A DNA stretch of 64,000 nucleotides from Paracoccaceae bacterium (GTDB lineage Bacteria; Pseudomonadota; Alphaproteobacteria; Rhodobacterales; Rhodobacteraceae). The position numbers were made by a program, and so were the translations under genes. Positions 31,767 to 41,417 of this stretch are shown here, in pieces (within the stretch, counting starts at the first letter, position 1; each line of letters opens with the position of its first letter). Location: positions 33,461 to 97,460 of the forward strand of contig REBU01000078.1 in NCBI GenBank assembly GCA_007692585.1, given 5' to 3'. The notes beneath the pieces are model-generated. The model worked only from the letters and a program-made list of their open reading frames with translations. It was not told where the DNA came from and did not search any database.

Positions 31767-32219
31767 TTACTTGCGGAAACGATCAAGGCTGACAACTTCG
31801 CCGGATTTGGGTTCCTGCGGCGCGTCTTCAAGCATCGGTGCTTCTTCATCTTCGTCATCATCATCCTGATGCAACTCGAAGCGCAACCCGAATTCCACCG
31901 AGGGGTCCACGAATGTCGAAATAGAATCAAAAGGGATATAGAGCGGTTCGGGCGCATTGCCGAAATTTAGCGTGATCGCGAAGCCATCTTCGTCGACAAC
32001 CAAATTGTCGAACCAGTGCTGCACGACCAAGGTAATCTCTTCGGGGTAACGCTCACGCAGCCAGCCAGCCATTTCCATATCCGGGTGGCCAGTGTCGATC
32101 GTGATGAAGAAATGGTGCTCGCCCGGCAAACCGTCACGCGACACAGTTTCCATGACCTTGCGAATTAGTCCCCGCATGGCGTCATGCATCAGATTGCCAT
32201 AATCAATTTCGCGACTCAT
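31767..32219 (-). CDS. sspB: SspB-like ClpXP adaptor family protein
   Basis: HHFFITIDTGHPDMEMAGWLRERYPEEITLVVQHWFDNLVVDEDGFAITLNFGNAPEPLYIPFDSISTFVDPSVEFGLRF matches the alphaproteobacterial SspB pattern. Confidence 0.88.
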   Translation of the reverse strand: MSREIDYGNLMHDAMRGLIRKVMETVSRDGLPGEHHFFITIDTGHPDMEMAGWLRERYPEEITLVVQHWFDNLVVDEDGFAITLNFGNAPEPLYIPFDSISTFVDPSVEFGLRFELHQDDDDEDEEAPMLEDAPQEPKSGEVVSLDRFRK

Positions 32220-32356
32220 GCACCCTCTCTTTTCACAGAGCATAAGCCTTTCACCGCAGAAGAAAAGCCCCTCAAGGATAAGGCTCCCTCTTTAGCCATT
32301 GAAGATCCCGGCCTGCCCAAGGCATTCGCAACACCAGCGTTACTCGCTGCATCGGT

Positions 32357-32587
32357 TCAGGGGGCTCGACTGGAGTCCTGCAAAGCGCTCTTCAGGACAA
32401 AGACGCGAATCGCCGAGGCCAGTCCGATATCTCCGCGCTGTGCATCAATCTCGGCAGCGAGCTGGTTCAAAGGCACTTGCCGCAATCGTGCCAAGCGTTG
32501 AAATTCGTTCCAGAACAGACTTTCAAGCGAGACGGATGTCCGGTGTCCGCGCAAAGTCAGGGAATGCTTGACCGGACGTCCGCTCAT
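32357..32587 (-). CDS. Ribbon-helix-helix domain protein
   Basis: MSGRPVKHSLTLRGHRTSVSLESLFWNEFQRLARLRQVPLNQLAAEID; ATGA overlap with the upstream small CDS. Confidence 0.8.
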   Translation of the reverse strand: MSGRPVKHSLTLRGHRTSVSLESLFWNEFQRLARLRQVPLNQLAAEIDAQRGDIGLASAIRVFVLKSALQDSSRAP

Positions 32588-32760
32588 TCTTCCAGCTTGT
32601 GTCCGTCGAGCGCGGCTTCGGATTTTACAGTACGCGCTGTGGTCAGTTTGCGCTCCGCAAGGCTGCGCCCGTGTTTTGCGCAGTTTTCCTGCGCCACGCG
32701 CCGCTCGGCATCGCGAGCACGCTGTTTGCGGATCGTTCTGAGGTTGATGAGCTTGGTCAT
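32584..32760 (-). CDS. DUF4169-like small protein
   Basis: Below the track length cutoff; I translated MTKLINLRTIRKQRARDAERRVAQENCAKHGRSLAERKLTTARTVKSEAALDGHKLEE*. Confidence 0.8.
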   Translation of the reverse strand: MTKLINLRTIRKQRARDAERRVAQENCAKHGRSLAERKLTTARTVKSEAALDGHKLEE

Positions 32761-32849
32761 GCACCAACATTATCGTCAGCGACGCGCGCAGACAATGGGC
32801 TTCAGCCTGCGCGAAGCCCTTGCGCCGAGCCGGATGGGCCCTTACATGT

Positions 32850-33167
32850 GAAGTGTCTCGCAAGGGACTATGGACATAAACGCGCTCGTAATAAGCGGAT
32901 CGGACCCGGGGGCGGTACCCGGCGGCTCCACCAATCATCCTTCATTTGGGGATCATGGGGCCGAAACAGGATCGACGAACGTCTAAAGGGGTTAGCTTTG
33001 TCTCGGTGAGCCACCACCGTTATCGGTGCAAAACGTACAGTTGCAAATGACAACCGTGCTCCGGTCGCAGTCGCAGCGTAAGCTGTCACAAGACCGAAAC
33101 TTAAGCCCTTGCGCCTAGCAGCGTAAGGCGGGGTTCGCAGGCACCTGGCAACAGAAGCCTGCATTTC
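32850..33167 (+). ncRNA. ssrA: Transfer-messenger RNA, circularly permuted two-piece form (approximate ends)
   Basis: Acceptor piece GGACCCGGGGGCGGTACCCGGCGGCTCCACCA ends at 32933; coding piece GGGGCCGAAACAGGATCGAC starts at 32957; tag ORF GCAAATGACAACCGTGCTCCGGTCGCAGTCGCAGCGTAA (ANDNRAPVAVAA*) at 33043-33081; GGGGCCG can pair with CGGCUCC. Confidence 0.95.
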
Positions 33168-33236
33168 GATTCCCGAATCAAGGAAGCGCGCTCTGCCCCG
33201 GATGCAACAAGCCAGCTTGCCGCAGCCGCGACACCG

Positions 33237-33587
33237 TCAGATCAAGGCCAGTCTTTCAGCCTGAATGTCATCTGGAAAGCTGCGATACAGGCCGACTTCA
33301 AGCTGTTCGATCATTCCATGCATCAGATCATAGGCGCGATTCGCACCTTCGATACGCTCGCCCAAGTGACCGAAGGCCAGATCCAGCTGCGCGAGGTCGC
33401 GCAAAGTCACAGAAATCATAAAATCACCGAAACCAGGCCCGGCAAGACGGAGCTTGCGCCGTTGCAACTGCCAGCTTTCGATCTTTCCTGCTGCCTTCAA
33501 TCCATCAAACCAGTTCTGGGCGGCATGGGCGAAAGCCAGCGCATTTGCGTTCGGTTTCAGGTCGATCATGCAATAATATGTAGTCAT
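33237..33587 (-). CDS. Conserved hypothetical protein (~116 aa)
   Basis: MTTYYCMIDLKPNANALAFAHAAQNWFDGLKAAGKIESWQLQRRKLRL; coherent ORF in intact context. Confidence 0.65.
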   Translation of the reverse strand: MTTYYCMIDLKPNANALAFAHAAQNWFDGLKAAGKIESWQLQRRKLRLAGPGFGDFMISVTLRDLAQLDLAFGHLGERIEGANRAYDLMHGMIEQLEVGLYRSFPDDIQAERLALI

Positions 33588-33641
33588 CTTGGCCTCACTC
33601 CGCTGCCACGAAGTTTTGCCAGATAAACCCTGCCAAATCCT

Positions 33642-33962
33642 TTACATGAGCTCAGTGAAAACCCGCTCGGACTCATGCGCGACGAAGGCCGCAGCGTCGG
33701 ACACATCATATCCAAGAGCTTGTGCCTTTAGGAAAAACCCGCGCGCAGGCAAACCACCAGAGCTACGCCCAATCACGAGAGCGGCGCGCAGCGGACGTCC
33801 TGCCGCTGCGTCAACCTCCATCAGCGCCTCCAGAAATGTGGTCAATCGCGCAATCCGCCCCGGCCCATCGAGCCCGATTTCCGCAGCCAATGCTCCGTAG
33901 GTAACCGAGCGCCGGGCTTTCGCGCAGTCCGCCAGCGCGGCCTCAAGCCGCGCCGCGCTCAT
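33642..33962 (-). CDS. Conserved hypothetical protein, translationally coupled to gyrA
   Basis: ATGA overlap with the gyrA stop; [59 protein letters not shown]. Confidence 0.7.
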   Translation of the reverse strand: MSAARLEAALADCAKARRSVTYGALAAEIGLDGPGRIARLTTFLEALMEVDAAAGRPLRAALVIGRSSGGLPARGFFLKAQALGYDVSDAAAFVAHESERVFTELM

Positions 33963-36691
33963 GCGTCATCACCCTCTGGCGTTTCGACCTCATCCCCTGT
34001 TTCCGCGATCCGGGCCACCGAGACCACCAATTCGCCATTGGTCGTGTTGAACACGCGCACCCCGCCTGCAGAGCGCGAGCGGAACGAAATCCCCTCGACG
34101 GGCACCCGGATCGATTGCCCTTTCGAAGTCGCGAGCATGACCTGATCGGACAGCTCGACCGGGAAACAGGCAACCAGCGCACCACCGCGCATGGCCCGGT
34201 CCATCGCCGCCACGCCAACCCCACCGCGTCCGCGCACCGGGTAATTGTGGCTTGATGACAGCTTGCCCATCCCCGCTTCGGTGATTGTCAGGATCAGATC
34301 TTCGGCGGCCGACATCTGCGCATAGCGCTCCTGGCTCAGCGCGCCTTCAGTGGCTTCTTCCTCATCCTCGCCCTCATCTTCGATCACGCCGGCCATCGCC
34401 CGGCGCATCTTGAGATAGGTCGCGCGCTCCTCGGGCAACGCCTCGAAATGCCGGATCACGGCCATGGAGACCACGCGATCCCCCTCGCCCAGCCGTACAC
34501 CACGCACACCCGTCGAATCGCGCCCCTTGAAGACACGCACATCGGTGCTGCGGAAGCGGATCGCACGCCCCGAGGCCGTGACCAGCATCACATCATCATT
34601 CTCGTCGCAGATGCGCGCATTGACCAGCGTCACGCCTTCGGGCAACTTCATCGCGATCTTGCCATTGCGCATGACATTGGTGAAATCCGACAGCGCGTTG
34701 CGCCGCACATCACCCGCCGATGTGGCAAAGACGATCTGCAGGTTTTCCCACTCATCCTCTGGCCGCTCGACCGGCATGATGGCCGCGATACTGACCCCGG
34801 CGGCGATCGGCAGGATATTGACCATCGCCTTGCCTCGCGCATTGCGCCCCGCCAGCGGCAGCCGCCAGGTCTTGAGCTTGTAGACCATGCCATCAGTGGT
34901 GAAGAACAATAGCTGCGTGTGGGTGTTTGCCACAAAGAGCGTGGTCACCACATCGTCATCCTTGGTCGCCATCCCGGCAAGCCCCTTGCCGCCGCGTCGC
35001 TGGGCGCGGAACTCATGCAGCGGCGTGCGCTTGATATAGCCGCCCGAGGTGATGGTGACGACCATATCCTCACGCTCGATGAGGTCTTCGTCCTCCATAT
35101 CGCCCGCCCAGTCGACGATCTCGGTCCGGCGCGGGACTGCAAACAGATCGCGCACCTCCGTCAATTCCGTGCTGATGATTTCCATCACACGCACGCGAGA
35201 GCGCAGGATATCGAGATAGTCCTTGATTTTCGCCGCAAGCGCTTCCAGCTCGTCTGTGACTTCCTTGACCCCCATCGCCGTCAGACGCTGCAACCGCAAT
35301 TCCAGAATTGCGCGCGCCTGCACTTCCGACAGGTTATAGGTGCCATCATCATTCATCGTGTGGCTGGGATCGTCGATCAGCCGGATGTAAGCGGCGATAT
35401 CCGACGCAGGCCAGCGCCGCGTCATCAGCTTTTCGCGCGCTTCTGCCGGATCAGTCGAGGATCGGATCGTGGCCACCACTTCATCAACATTCGACACCGC
35501 CACAGCCAGACCGCAAAGCACATGGCTGCGCTCGCGCGCCTTGTTCAGCTCGTAAGCCGTGCGCCGCGTCACCACCTCCTCGCGGAATCCGATGAAGGCG
35601 GTCAGGAAATCGCGCAGGGCCAACTGTTCAGGCCGCCCGGCATTCAACGCCAGCATGTTGCAGCCGAAAGAGGTCTGCATCGGCGTGAAGCGGAAGAGTT
35701 GGTTCAGCACCACATCCGGCGTCGCGTCGCGCTTGAGTTCGACCACCACCCGCACTCCCACACGGTCGGATTCGTCCGCAACAGACGAAATCCCCTCGAT
35801 CCGCTTTTCGCGGACTGCATCGGCAATCTTTTCCACCATCGTGGATTTGTTCACCTGATAGGGAATTTCGTCGATGATGATGGCGAAACGGTCCTTGCGG
35901 ATCTCCTCGATATGGGTTTTCGCGCGGATCACGACAGAGCCGCGCCCTTCGAGATAGGCCTTGCGCGCACCGGAACGGCCAAGAATTAGCCCCCCCGTCG
36001 GGAAATCCGGCGCAGGGACAAATTCGATCAGATCGGCACTGGTCAGATCCGGGTTCTCGATCAATGCCAGCGTCGCCGAGATGACCTCGCCCAGATTATG
36101 CGGCGGGATATTCGTGGCCATCCCGACCGCGATCCCGCCCGCGCCATTGACCAGCATATTCGGAAAGCGGGCAGGCAAAACCGTGGGTTCGCGGTCGCGC
36201 CCATCATAATTGTCCTGAAAATCGACCGTATCCTTGTCGATATCGGCCAGCAGGAAGGACGCGGACTTGTCCATGCGCACTTCGGTATAGCGCATGGCGG
36301 CGGCGTTATCGCCATCCATCGAGCCGAAATTGCCCTGCCCATCGAGCAGTTTCAGCGACATCGAAAACGGCTGTGCCATCCGCACCAGAGCGTCATAAAT
36401 CGCGCTGTCGCCATGCGGGTGATATTTCCCCATCACATCGCCGACCGCGCGCGCGGATTTGCGATACGGCTTGTCATGCGTGTTGCCGGATTCGTGCATT
36501 GCATAAAGAATACGCCGATGCACAGGTTTTAATCCGTCGCGCAAATCAGGGATCGCACGGCTGACGATCACACTCATTGCGTAATCGAGATAAGAGGCGC
36601 GCATTTCCTGAGTGATCGACACACTCGGCCCACCAGGGTTGGAGGGCGGATTTTCGTCAACGTTTTCAGGGGTTTCCGGGGCGTCGCTCAC
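33959..36691 (-). CDS. gyrA: DNA gyrase subunit A
   Basis: [54 protein letters not shown]; ~910 aa. Confidence 0.98.
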   Translation of the reverse strand: MSDAPETPENVDENPPSNPGGPSVSITQEMRASYLDYAMSVIVSRAIPDLRDGLKPVHRRILYAMHESGNTHDKPYRKSARAVGDVMGKYHPHGDSAIYDALVRMAQPFSMSLKLLDGQGNFGSMDGDNAAAMRYTEVRMDKSASFLLADIDKDTVDFQDNYDGRDREPTVLPARFPNMLVNGAGGIAVGMATNIPPHNLGEVISATLALIENPDLTSADLIEFVPAPDFPTGGLILGRSGARKAYLEGRGSVVIRAKTHIEEIRKDRFAIIIDEIPYQVNKSTMVEKIADAVREKRIEGISSVADESDRVGVRVVVELKRDATPDVVLNQLFRFTPMQTSFGCNMLALNAGRPEQLALRDFLTAFIGFREEVVTRRTAYELNKARERSHVLCGLAVAVSNVDEVVATIRSSTDPAEAREKLMTRRWPASDIAAYIRLIDDPSHTMNDDGTYNLSEVQARAILELRLQRLTAMGVKEVTDELEALAAKIKDYLDILRSRVRVMEIISTELTEVRDLFAVPRRTEIVDWAGDMEDEDLIEREDMVVTITSGGYIKRTPLHEFRAQRRGGKGLAGMATKDDDVVTTLFVANTHTQLLFFTTDGMVYKLKTWRLPLAGRNARGKAMVNILPIAAGVSIAAIMPVERPEDEWENLQIVFATSAGDVRRNALSDFTNVMRNGKIAMKLPEGVTLVNARICDENDDVMLVTASGRAIRFRSTDVRVFKGRDSTGVRGVRLGEGDRVVSMAVIRHFEALPEERATYLKMRRAMAGVIEDEGEDEEEATEGALSQERYAQMSAAEDLILTITEAGMGKLSSSHNYPVRGRGGVGVAAMDRAMRGGALVACFPVELSDQVMLATSKGQSIRVPVEGISFRSRSAGGVRVFNTTNGELVVSVARIAETGDEVETPEGDDA

Positions 36692-36885
36692 AATATCCTC
36701 ACAGCTTTGTCACATGCTCTAGATGTGGTTCCCAACACTCTATCAGAACCACGATATGGGGTGCAATGCTGCTTTCCCCAGCAATATGGCAGCCACGCAG
36801 TTAGAGTGCCAACAACATGTTTTCATTGAAAATTATCATCTCTCTGGCATGATTCGATCAGGAAGGATGAAAGCAGAGGTGACTG

Positions 36886-37185
36886 ATGGAAAGAAGCGAA
36901 GTTGAGCTGATGCTCAAAGGCTATGGGCTGACGACTGCGGAAATGATTTACCGCATGCCCGACCATACCCATGTTTTGAACAGCTTTGTCTGGCAGGAAT
37001 ATGATCTGGCACCCGATTACCCGCGATTGTTCGAGTTCATCGAATTCTGGCACGACAGCATCGATGGGCCGCTGCACAGTGTGCGGTTCATGCACCGTAA
37101 GCGGGTCTGCGCCGGGGAATGGCGGCATGTAGTGGGCGAGTTCGAGGTCGGTAAATTCACGCGCCGCGACCTTCGGTTGCATTAA
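36886..37185 (+). CDS. usg: Usg family protein
   Basis: MLKGYGLTTAEMIYRMPDHTHVLNSFVWQEYDLAPDYPRLFEFIEFW matches the Usg family. Confidence 0.85.
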   Translation: MERSEVELMLKGYGLTTAEMIYRMPDHTHVLNSFVWQEYDLAPDYPRLFEFIEFWHDSIDGPLHSVRFMHRKRVCAGEWRHVVGEFEVGKFTRRDLRLH

Positions 37186-37634
37186 CGCAGACGCAGGCTG
37201 ATCAGCCAAAGCGCGGCGATACCGAAAGACGCGACTGCGTTCCAACTCGCCATGGACAAGCCCAGCATCTCCCAAGGCACCTCATCACAGCGCACGACAG
37301 GGGCTGACATGATCTGGGCCAACAATTCCTCGGCGCTCAATCCGGTGACATCGCCTGCGGCACATGTGGACGGACCTGGCCACCATCCGCGTTCGACGCC
37401 CGTGTGATATATCGCGATACTGCCCGAAACGGCTGCCCCGGCCACCCCAATCAACGCGAAGATTGCGCTGCCAAACAAGACCGCGCCCGCCCCGAGGAGC
37501 GCCACAACATGCGGCCAGCGCTGCCAAATGCACAGCGGACACGGCGCCATATTGCCAAAATGTTCAAAGGCCAGCGCCCCCAGCAACAGACCAATCGATC
37601 CGGCCAGCGCCAGAAGCTGAGCCTGCCTGCGCAT
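37182..37634 (-). CDS. dsbB: Disulfide bond formation protein B family
   Basis: Four-TM protein with ALAFEHFGNMAPCPLCIWQRWPH and later Cys pair. Confidence 0.88.
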   Translation of the reverse strand: MRRQAQLLALAGSIGLLLGALAFEHFGNMAPCPLCIWQRWPHVVALLGAGAVLFGSAIFALIGVAGAAVSGSIAIYHTGVERGWWPGPSTCAAGDVTGLSAEELLAQIMSAPVVRCDEVPWEMLGLSMASWNAVASFGIAALWLISLRLR

Positions 37635-38212
37635 TACAGATACCGCACGGCCATAAAACCGCCCAGCAGCAGCACCATCAAAACCGTGAAGACAAGGCCC
37701 AGACGCGCCTCGATGAAATCACGAATCGGGGTGCCGAATTTCCACAATAATGTCGCCACAATAAAGAACCGGAACGCCCGCGCGATAACCGAAGCTACCA
37801 GAAACACCCAGATATTGAGCGCCGTTGTCCCCGACAGGATCGTGATGACCTTGTAGGGAAACGGCGTCACGCCCGCGATCAACACAGCCCAGGCCCCCCA
37901 TTCATTGTAGCGCAACTGGAATTCTGCGAAATAGGCATCCTTGCCGTAAAATTCCAGAACCGGTCGCCCCAGTGTTTCAAACGCCCCGTAGCCGATGGCA
38001 TATCCAGCAAGCCCACCGGCCACTGACGCCACTGTCGCCACAGCGGCAATCACGAAAGCCCGCGAGGGGCGCGCGACGATCATGGCGATCATCAGCACGT
38101 CCGGTGGGATCGGAAAAACCGAGCTTTCAATGAAGGCTACAAAGGCAAGTGCCCAAAGCGCTCTGGGATGGCGCGCGAGCGATAAAGTCCAGTCATACAG
38201 CCTACGGATCAC
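37634..38212 (-). CDS. YqaA/DedA-like (SNARE-associated/VTT) membrane protein
   Basis: FIESSVFPIPPDVLMIAMIVARP, GGLAGYAIGYGAFETLGRP, GVTPFPYKVITILSGTTALNI. Confidence 0.88.
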   Translation of the reverse strand: MIRRLYDWTLSLARHPRALWALAFVAFIESSVFPIPPDVLMIAMIVARPSRAFVIAAVATVASVAGGLAGYAIGYGAFETLGRPVLEFYGKDAYFAEFQLRYNEWGAWAVLIAGVTPFPYKVITILSGTTALNIWVFLVASVIARAFRFFIVATLLWKFGTPIRDFIEARLGLVFTVLMVLLLGGFMAVRYL

Positions 38213-38286
38213 GTCACAAGGTCACTTTCATCTTTGTCCAAATATCCCGGGGTGTGGGGCAGAGCCCCACTTACGTCGCACGCGGA

Positions 38287-38925
38287 TCAGACAGCGGGCA
38301 ACTGCAATCCCATGACCTGCAGCCCCCAGCGCACCAGATCATTCAGCACGGCATCCGACGCCACATTGAACGCCCGCACCACATCCAGCGTCTCGGTCGA
38401 GGCCGCCGGCGCCAGCCCCTGAAAACTGCGCCGCGCCAGCACTCGCGCGTCGGTCTCGCGCACCATCCGCGCCACCAGCCGGATGCGCGTAGTCACTGAC
38501 GCGCCATCTGCCGACAATTCGGCCTGAAAGTCGGTGATCTCGGACAAAAGCGCGAAATCGCCCGTGCCGCCAAGCGGTCTGCGTCCGACAAAGGCCAAAG
38601 CTTCGGTATCTTCAAAAGCCCGCAGCATCACGGTCTGAAACATCAAGGGGGCCTTGTCCGACCAGCGCGCCCCAGGAAGATAGAGCGACTGGACCGCATT
38701 CGGCTTGATCAGGATGCGGTCGATATCCAGCGCCCCGGAGGTGGTTGGTGGCTCGATGCTCAGCCCGCGTTGCAGCATGCGTCCGGCTTGTGGCAGGTCA
38801 GGAGCGCGCAGCTCGAACGCATCGAGCGGGGTCGTCGCATCCCCAATCGCAGAGAGCGCCCCACATCCCGACAGCAGCGTCAGGCTGCCAGCACTGAGCA
38901 GAAATCCACGTCTTGAAAAGGTCAT
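38287..38925 (-). CDS. ABC-type transport auxiliary lipoprotein (PqiC/MCE-associated)
   Basis: Lipobox LLSGCGAL; position after an MCE gene; FELRAPDLPQAGRMLQRGLSIEPP. Confidence 0.8.
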   Translation of the reverse strand: MTFSRRGFLLSAGSLTLLSGCGALSAIGDATTPLDAFELRAPDLPQAGRMLQRGLSIEPPTTSGALDIDRILIKPNAVQSLYLPGARWSDKAPLMFQTVMLRAFEDTEALAFVGRRPLGGTGDFALLSEITDFQAELSADGASVTTRIRLVARMVRETDARVLARRSFQGLAPAASTETLDVVRAFNVASDAVLNDLVRWGLQVMGLQLPAV

Positions 38926-40634
38926 CGTCTGAACTCCGGGGTCTGGCGGTTAAGCAGGAAGCGGGCCGGGTCGCGTTCGATCTGGCGCGTCAGGCTTTCA
39001 AGATTGCTGATCAGCCCGCGTGTTTCGCGCGCAAGCTGCGTGATATTGGGCAGGCCCGATGTCGTGAACTCGCGCACAGGCACGGAACTGTCGCGCACCA
39101 TGCGGCCCAGATCGTCAAAGGCGCGCGCGGCACTTTCCGCAGTGCGGCGCAAATCGGCAGTGACTGTGGGAATATCGGCCGAAACCGTGTCCACTGCCTG
39201 TCCCAGCCGGTCCAGCACGGCGCGCAGATCTTCGGTGATCTGACCCACTTCCTCATTGATCACCCGGTCCGCACCGATAAAGGCGCGCTCGGCTGCCTCA
39301 ATCGCACCTTCGCTGGTCGCAAGCGCCCGGTTGACCGCAGAGAGGGTGACATTGGCGCTCGCGAAGGTTTCGGTGACCTGGTCCAGCGTGCGCAGCCCGG
39401 TTTCACTGAAGGCTTCCACCCGTCCCGAAACCGCTTCCAGATCTGCGCCCACAGTCGCCACGACACGGCGGATATCTGCAGTCGCAAGCCGCACATCCTG
39501 CATGATCACCGGCAGGTCATTCTCCGCAATCTCGGCAACCGACGTCGCGGCAACAGTGGCAGCCTGCACCATTTCGCGCGCCTCGGCCACCAGCGCAGCC
39601 CCGTCGCCTGACACCAGTGTATCGACATTGCGCGACATGGATTCGAGCGCCTCCAGCGCCGTATCGGCCCGCGCCATCAGCGGCTCCAGCCGCTCCAACG
39701 CCGGGTCCAGCGCCTCGATGCGTTGCGTGGCCGCAGCCCCGGTGCGCTGGAACTCGGCAAACAATTCCTGGGCTTCACGCGACAGGGCCGTGACTTCATC
39801 GCCCACCTGATCCGCCGCGCGCCGCAGGTCGCTGACCATAGCGCCCAGCTCTTCCTGCACGAACACATCCACGCTTTGCAGGGTCTCTGTGCCGGTCTCG
39901 AAGGTAATGCGCGACTCCGTCGCCAGAAGCGCAATCTCGTCAATCGCGAATTGCAGCGCTTCGACCGTGCGTTCGGCCTGCAGCAGGATGGGGGTCAGAT
40001 TATCGCTGAACTCGGCAAACACCTCGGTCGCGCTGGCGATCGTGTCCGTGAATCCTGCGAAATTATCCAGCGCGCGTGTGACTTCCCCTGTCGAGGTTTC
40101 AACATTCATCAGAATGTTCTGAACCTTCTGCTGGTTTTCTTCTCCCAGTAATCTGTTGACCTGTTCAAGCACTTGCAATGTCTCGTCCAGAATACGCGGC
40201 GCGCCTTCGGTCAGCGACTGGATCGTGGAACGACCCGCCTCCAGACGAGGGATATCCGCACGGGCATTGATCAGCGGTGCGTCGGGAGTGCCTGTAGAGA
40301 TCGCCACGAACGAGACCCCGGTGATCCCGGAACTATCCACCGTCGCAACCGAATCCGCGCGCACAGGCGTCGAACGATCAACTTCAAGCATGACCACGAC
40401 GGCCCCATCACCATCAGCTGAAAGCCGAACATCGGTCACCTGCCCTACCAGCAATCCTGCAAAGCGCACATCGGCAGCGCGCGACAGGCCGGACACCGAG
40501 TCAAAACGGACCTCGTAATAGGCGAATTGACGATCCAGCTGGAATTTCCCGAAAGCCAGAAAAAACCCAAGGACACCGAGGAAGCCCAGCACGGCAAAAA
40601 TGCCGATGAGTGCATAATTGGCCTTGGTTTCCAT
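38922..40634 (-). CDS. MlaD/MCE family protein with long helical C-terminal extension
   Basis: N-terminal TM and MCE domain (YALIGIFAVLGFLGVLGFFLAFGKF...YEVRFDSVSGLSRAADVRFAGLLVGQVTDVRL). Confidence 0.9.
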   Translation of the reverse strand: METKANYALIGIFAVLGFLGVLGFFLAFGKFQLDRQFAYYEVRFDSVSGLSRAADVRFAGLLVGQVTDVRLSADGDGAVVVMLEVDRSTPVRADSVATVDSSGITGVSFVAISTGTPDAPLINARADIPRLEAGRSTIQSLTEGAPRILDETLQVLEQVNRLLGEENQQKVQNILMNVETSTGEVTRALDNFAGFTDTIASATEVFAEFSDNLTPILLQAERTVEALQFAIDEIALLATESRITFETGTETLQSVDVFVQEELGAMVSDLRRAADQVGDEVTALSREAQELFAEFQRTGAAATQRIEALDPALERLEPLMARADTALEALESMSRNVDTLVSGDGAALVAEAREMVQAATVAATSVAEIAENDLPVIMQDVRLATADIRRVVATVGADLEAVSGRVEAFSETGLRTLDQVTETFASANVTLSAVNRALATSEGAIEAAERAFIGADRVINEEVGQITEDLRAVLDRLGQAVDTVSADIPTVTADLRRTAESAARAFDDLGRMVRDSSVPVREFTTSGLPNITQLARETRGLISNLESLTRQIERDPARFLLNRQTPEFRR

Positions 40635-40637
40635 GGC

Positions 40638-41414
40638 TCAAGCATTCCTTTCAAGTGTGTCGACTGCCGCGCGCGCGCGCGGGCCGTGGAAATATTCATG
40701 TACCCACGGGTGCTCGATATGCAGCATTTCCTGCATGGTTCCAGTATACATGACCCGCTTTTCCGCAAGCACGGCAATCCGGTCACAAGTTGCATGCAGG
40801 CTGTCAAGGTCATGCGTGACCATGAAAACAGTCAATCCCAGCGTCTCGGACAGGGCCTTGATCAGCTCGTCAAAGGCCGCGGCGCCAATCGGGTCAAGCC
40901 CGGCTGTCGGCTCGTCGAGGAACACGATCTCGGGGTCGAGCGCCAGCGCCCGCGCAAGCCCTGCGCGCTTGCGCATGCCGCCCGACAGCTCGGACGGGTA
41001 TTTCCCGCCAGCAGCATAGGGCAGCCCGGACATGGCAATTTTCAGATCCGCCAGTTCCGCGCGCAGTTTCGCATTCAGGTTCGGCAGGGTGCGCATCGGC
41101 ACTTCGACATTCTCGCGCACAGTCAGGCTGGAAAACAGCGCGCCGTCCTGAAACATCACCCCCATGCGCGCATCAATCGCACGGCGCTCGGCTTCAGAGC
41201 AGTTCAGCGCATCCTGCCCGAAAATGCGGATCGACCCGCCCTGCGGCGGACGCAGCCCTGCGATGCAGCGCAAGAGCACGGATTTTCCGGTCCCTGAACC
41301 GCCAACCACCCCCAGCACCTCGCCGCGATACACATCAAGATCGAGATTGTCATGCACCCGCGTCGTGCCAAACTGGTTGATGATGCCGCGCAATTCGATG
41401 ACCGTTTCCGCCAT
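40638..41414 (-). CDS. MCE-associated ABC transporter ATP-binding protein (MlaF-like)
   Basis: GGSGTGKSVLLRCIAGL, LSGGMRKRAGLARALALDPEIVFLDEPTAGLDP. Confidence 0.93.
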   Translation of the reverse strand: MAETVIELRGIINQFGTTRVHDNLDLDVYRGEVLGVVGGSGTGKSVLLRCIAGLRPPQGGSIRIFGQDALNCSEAERRAIDARMGVMFQDGALFSSLTVRENVEVPMRTLPNLNAKLRAELADLKIAMSGLPYAAGGKYPSELSGGMRKRAGLARALALDPEIVFLDEPTAGLDPIGAAAFDELIKALSETLGLTVFMVTHDLDSLHATCDRIAVLAEKRVMYTGTMQEMLHIEHPWVHEYFHGPRARAAVDTLERNA

Positions 41415-41417
41415 GGC

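Noticed and set aside
32357-32760. Classical type II toxin-antitoxin call for the RHH/DUF4169 pair
   Set aside because: No RelE/PIN/MazF-like toxin. The small partner resembles a conserved chromosomal family, so it is kept only as a low-interest note.
34919-35989. 356-aa forward ORF opposite gyrA
   Set aside because: Antisense to gyrA; His/Arg-rich artefact.
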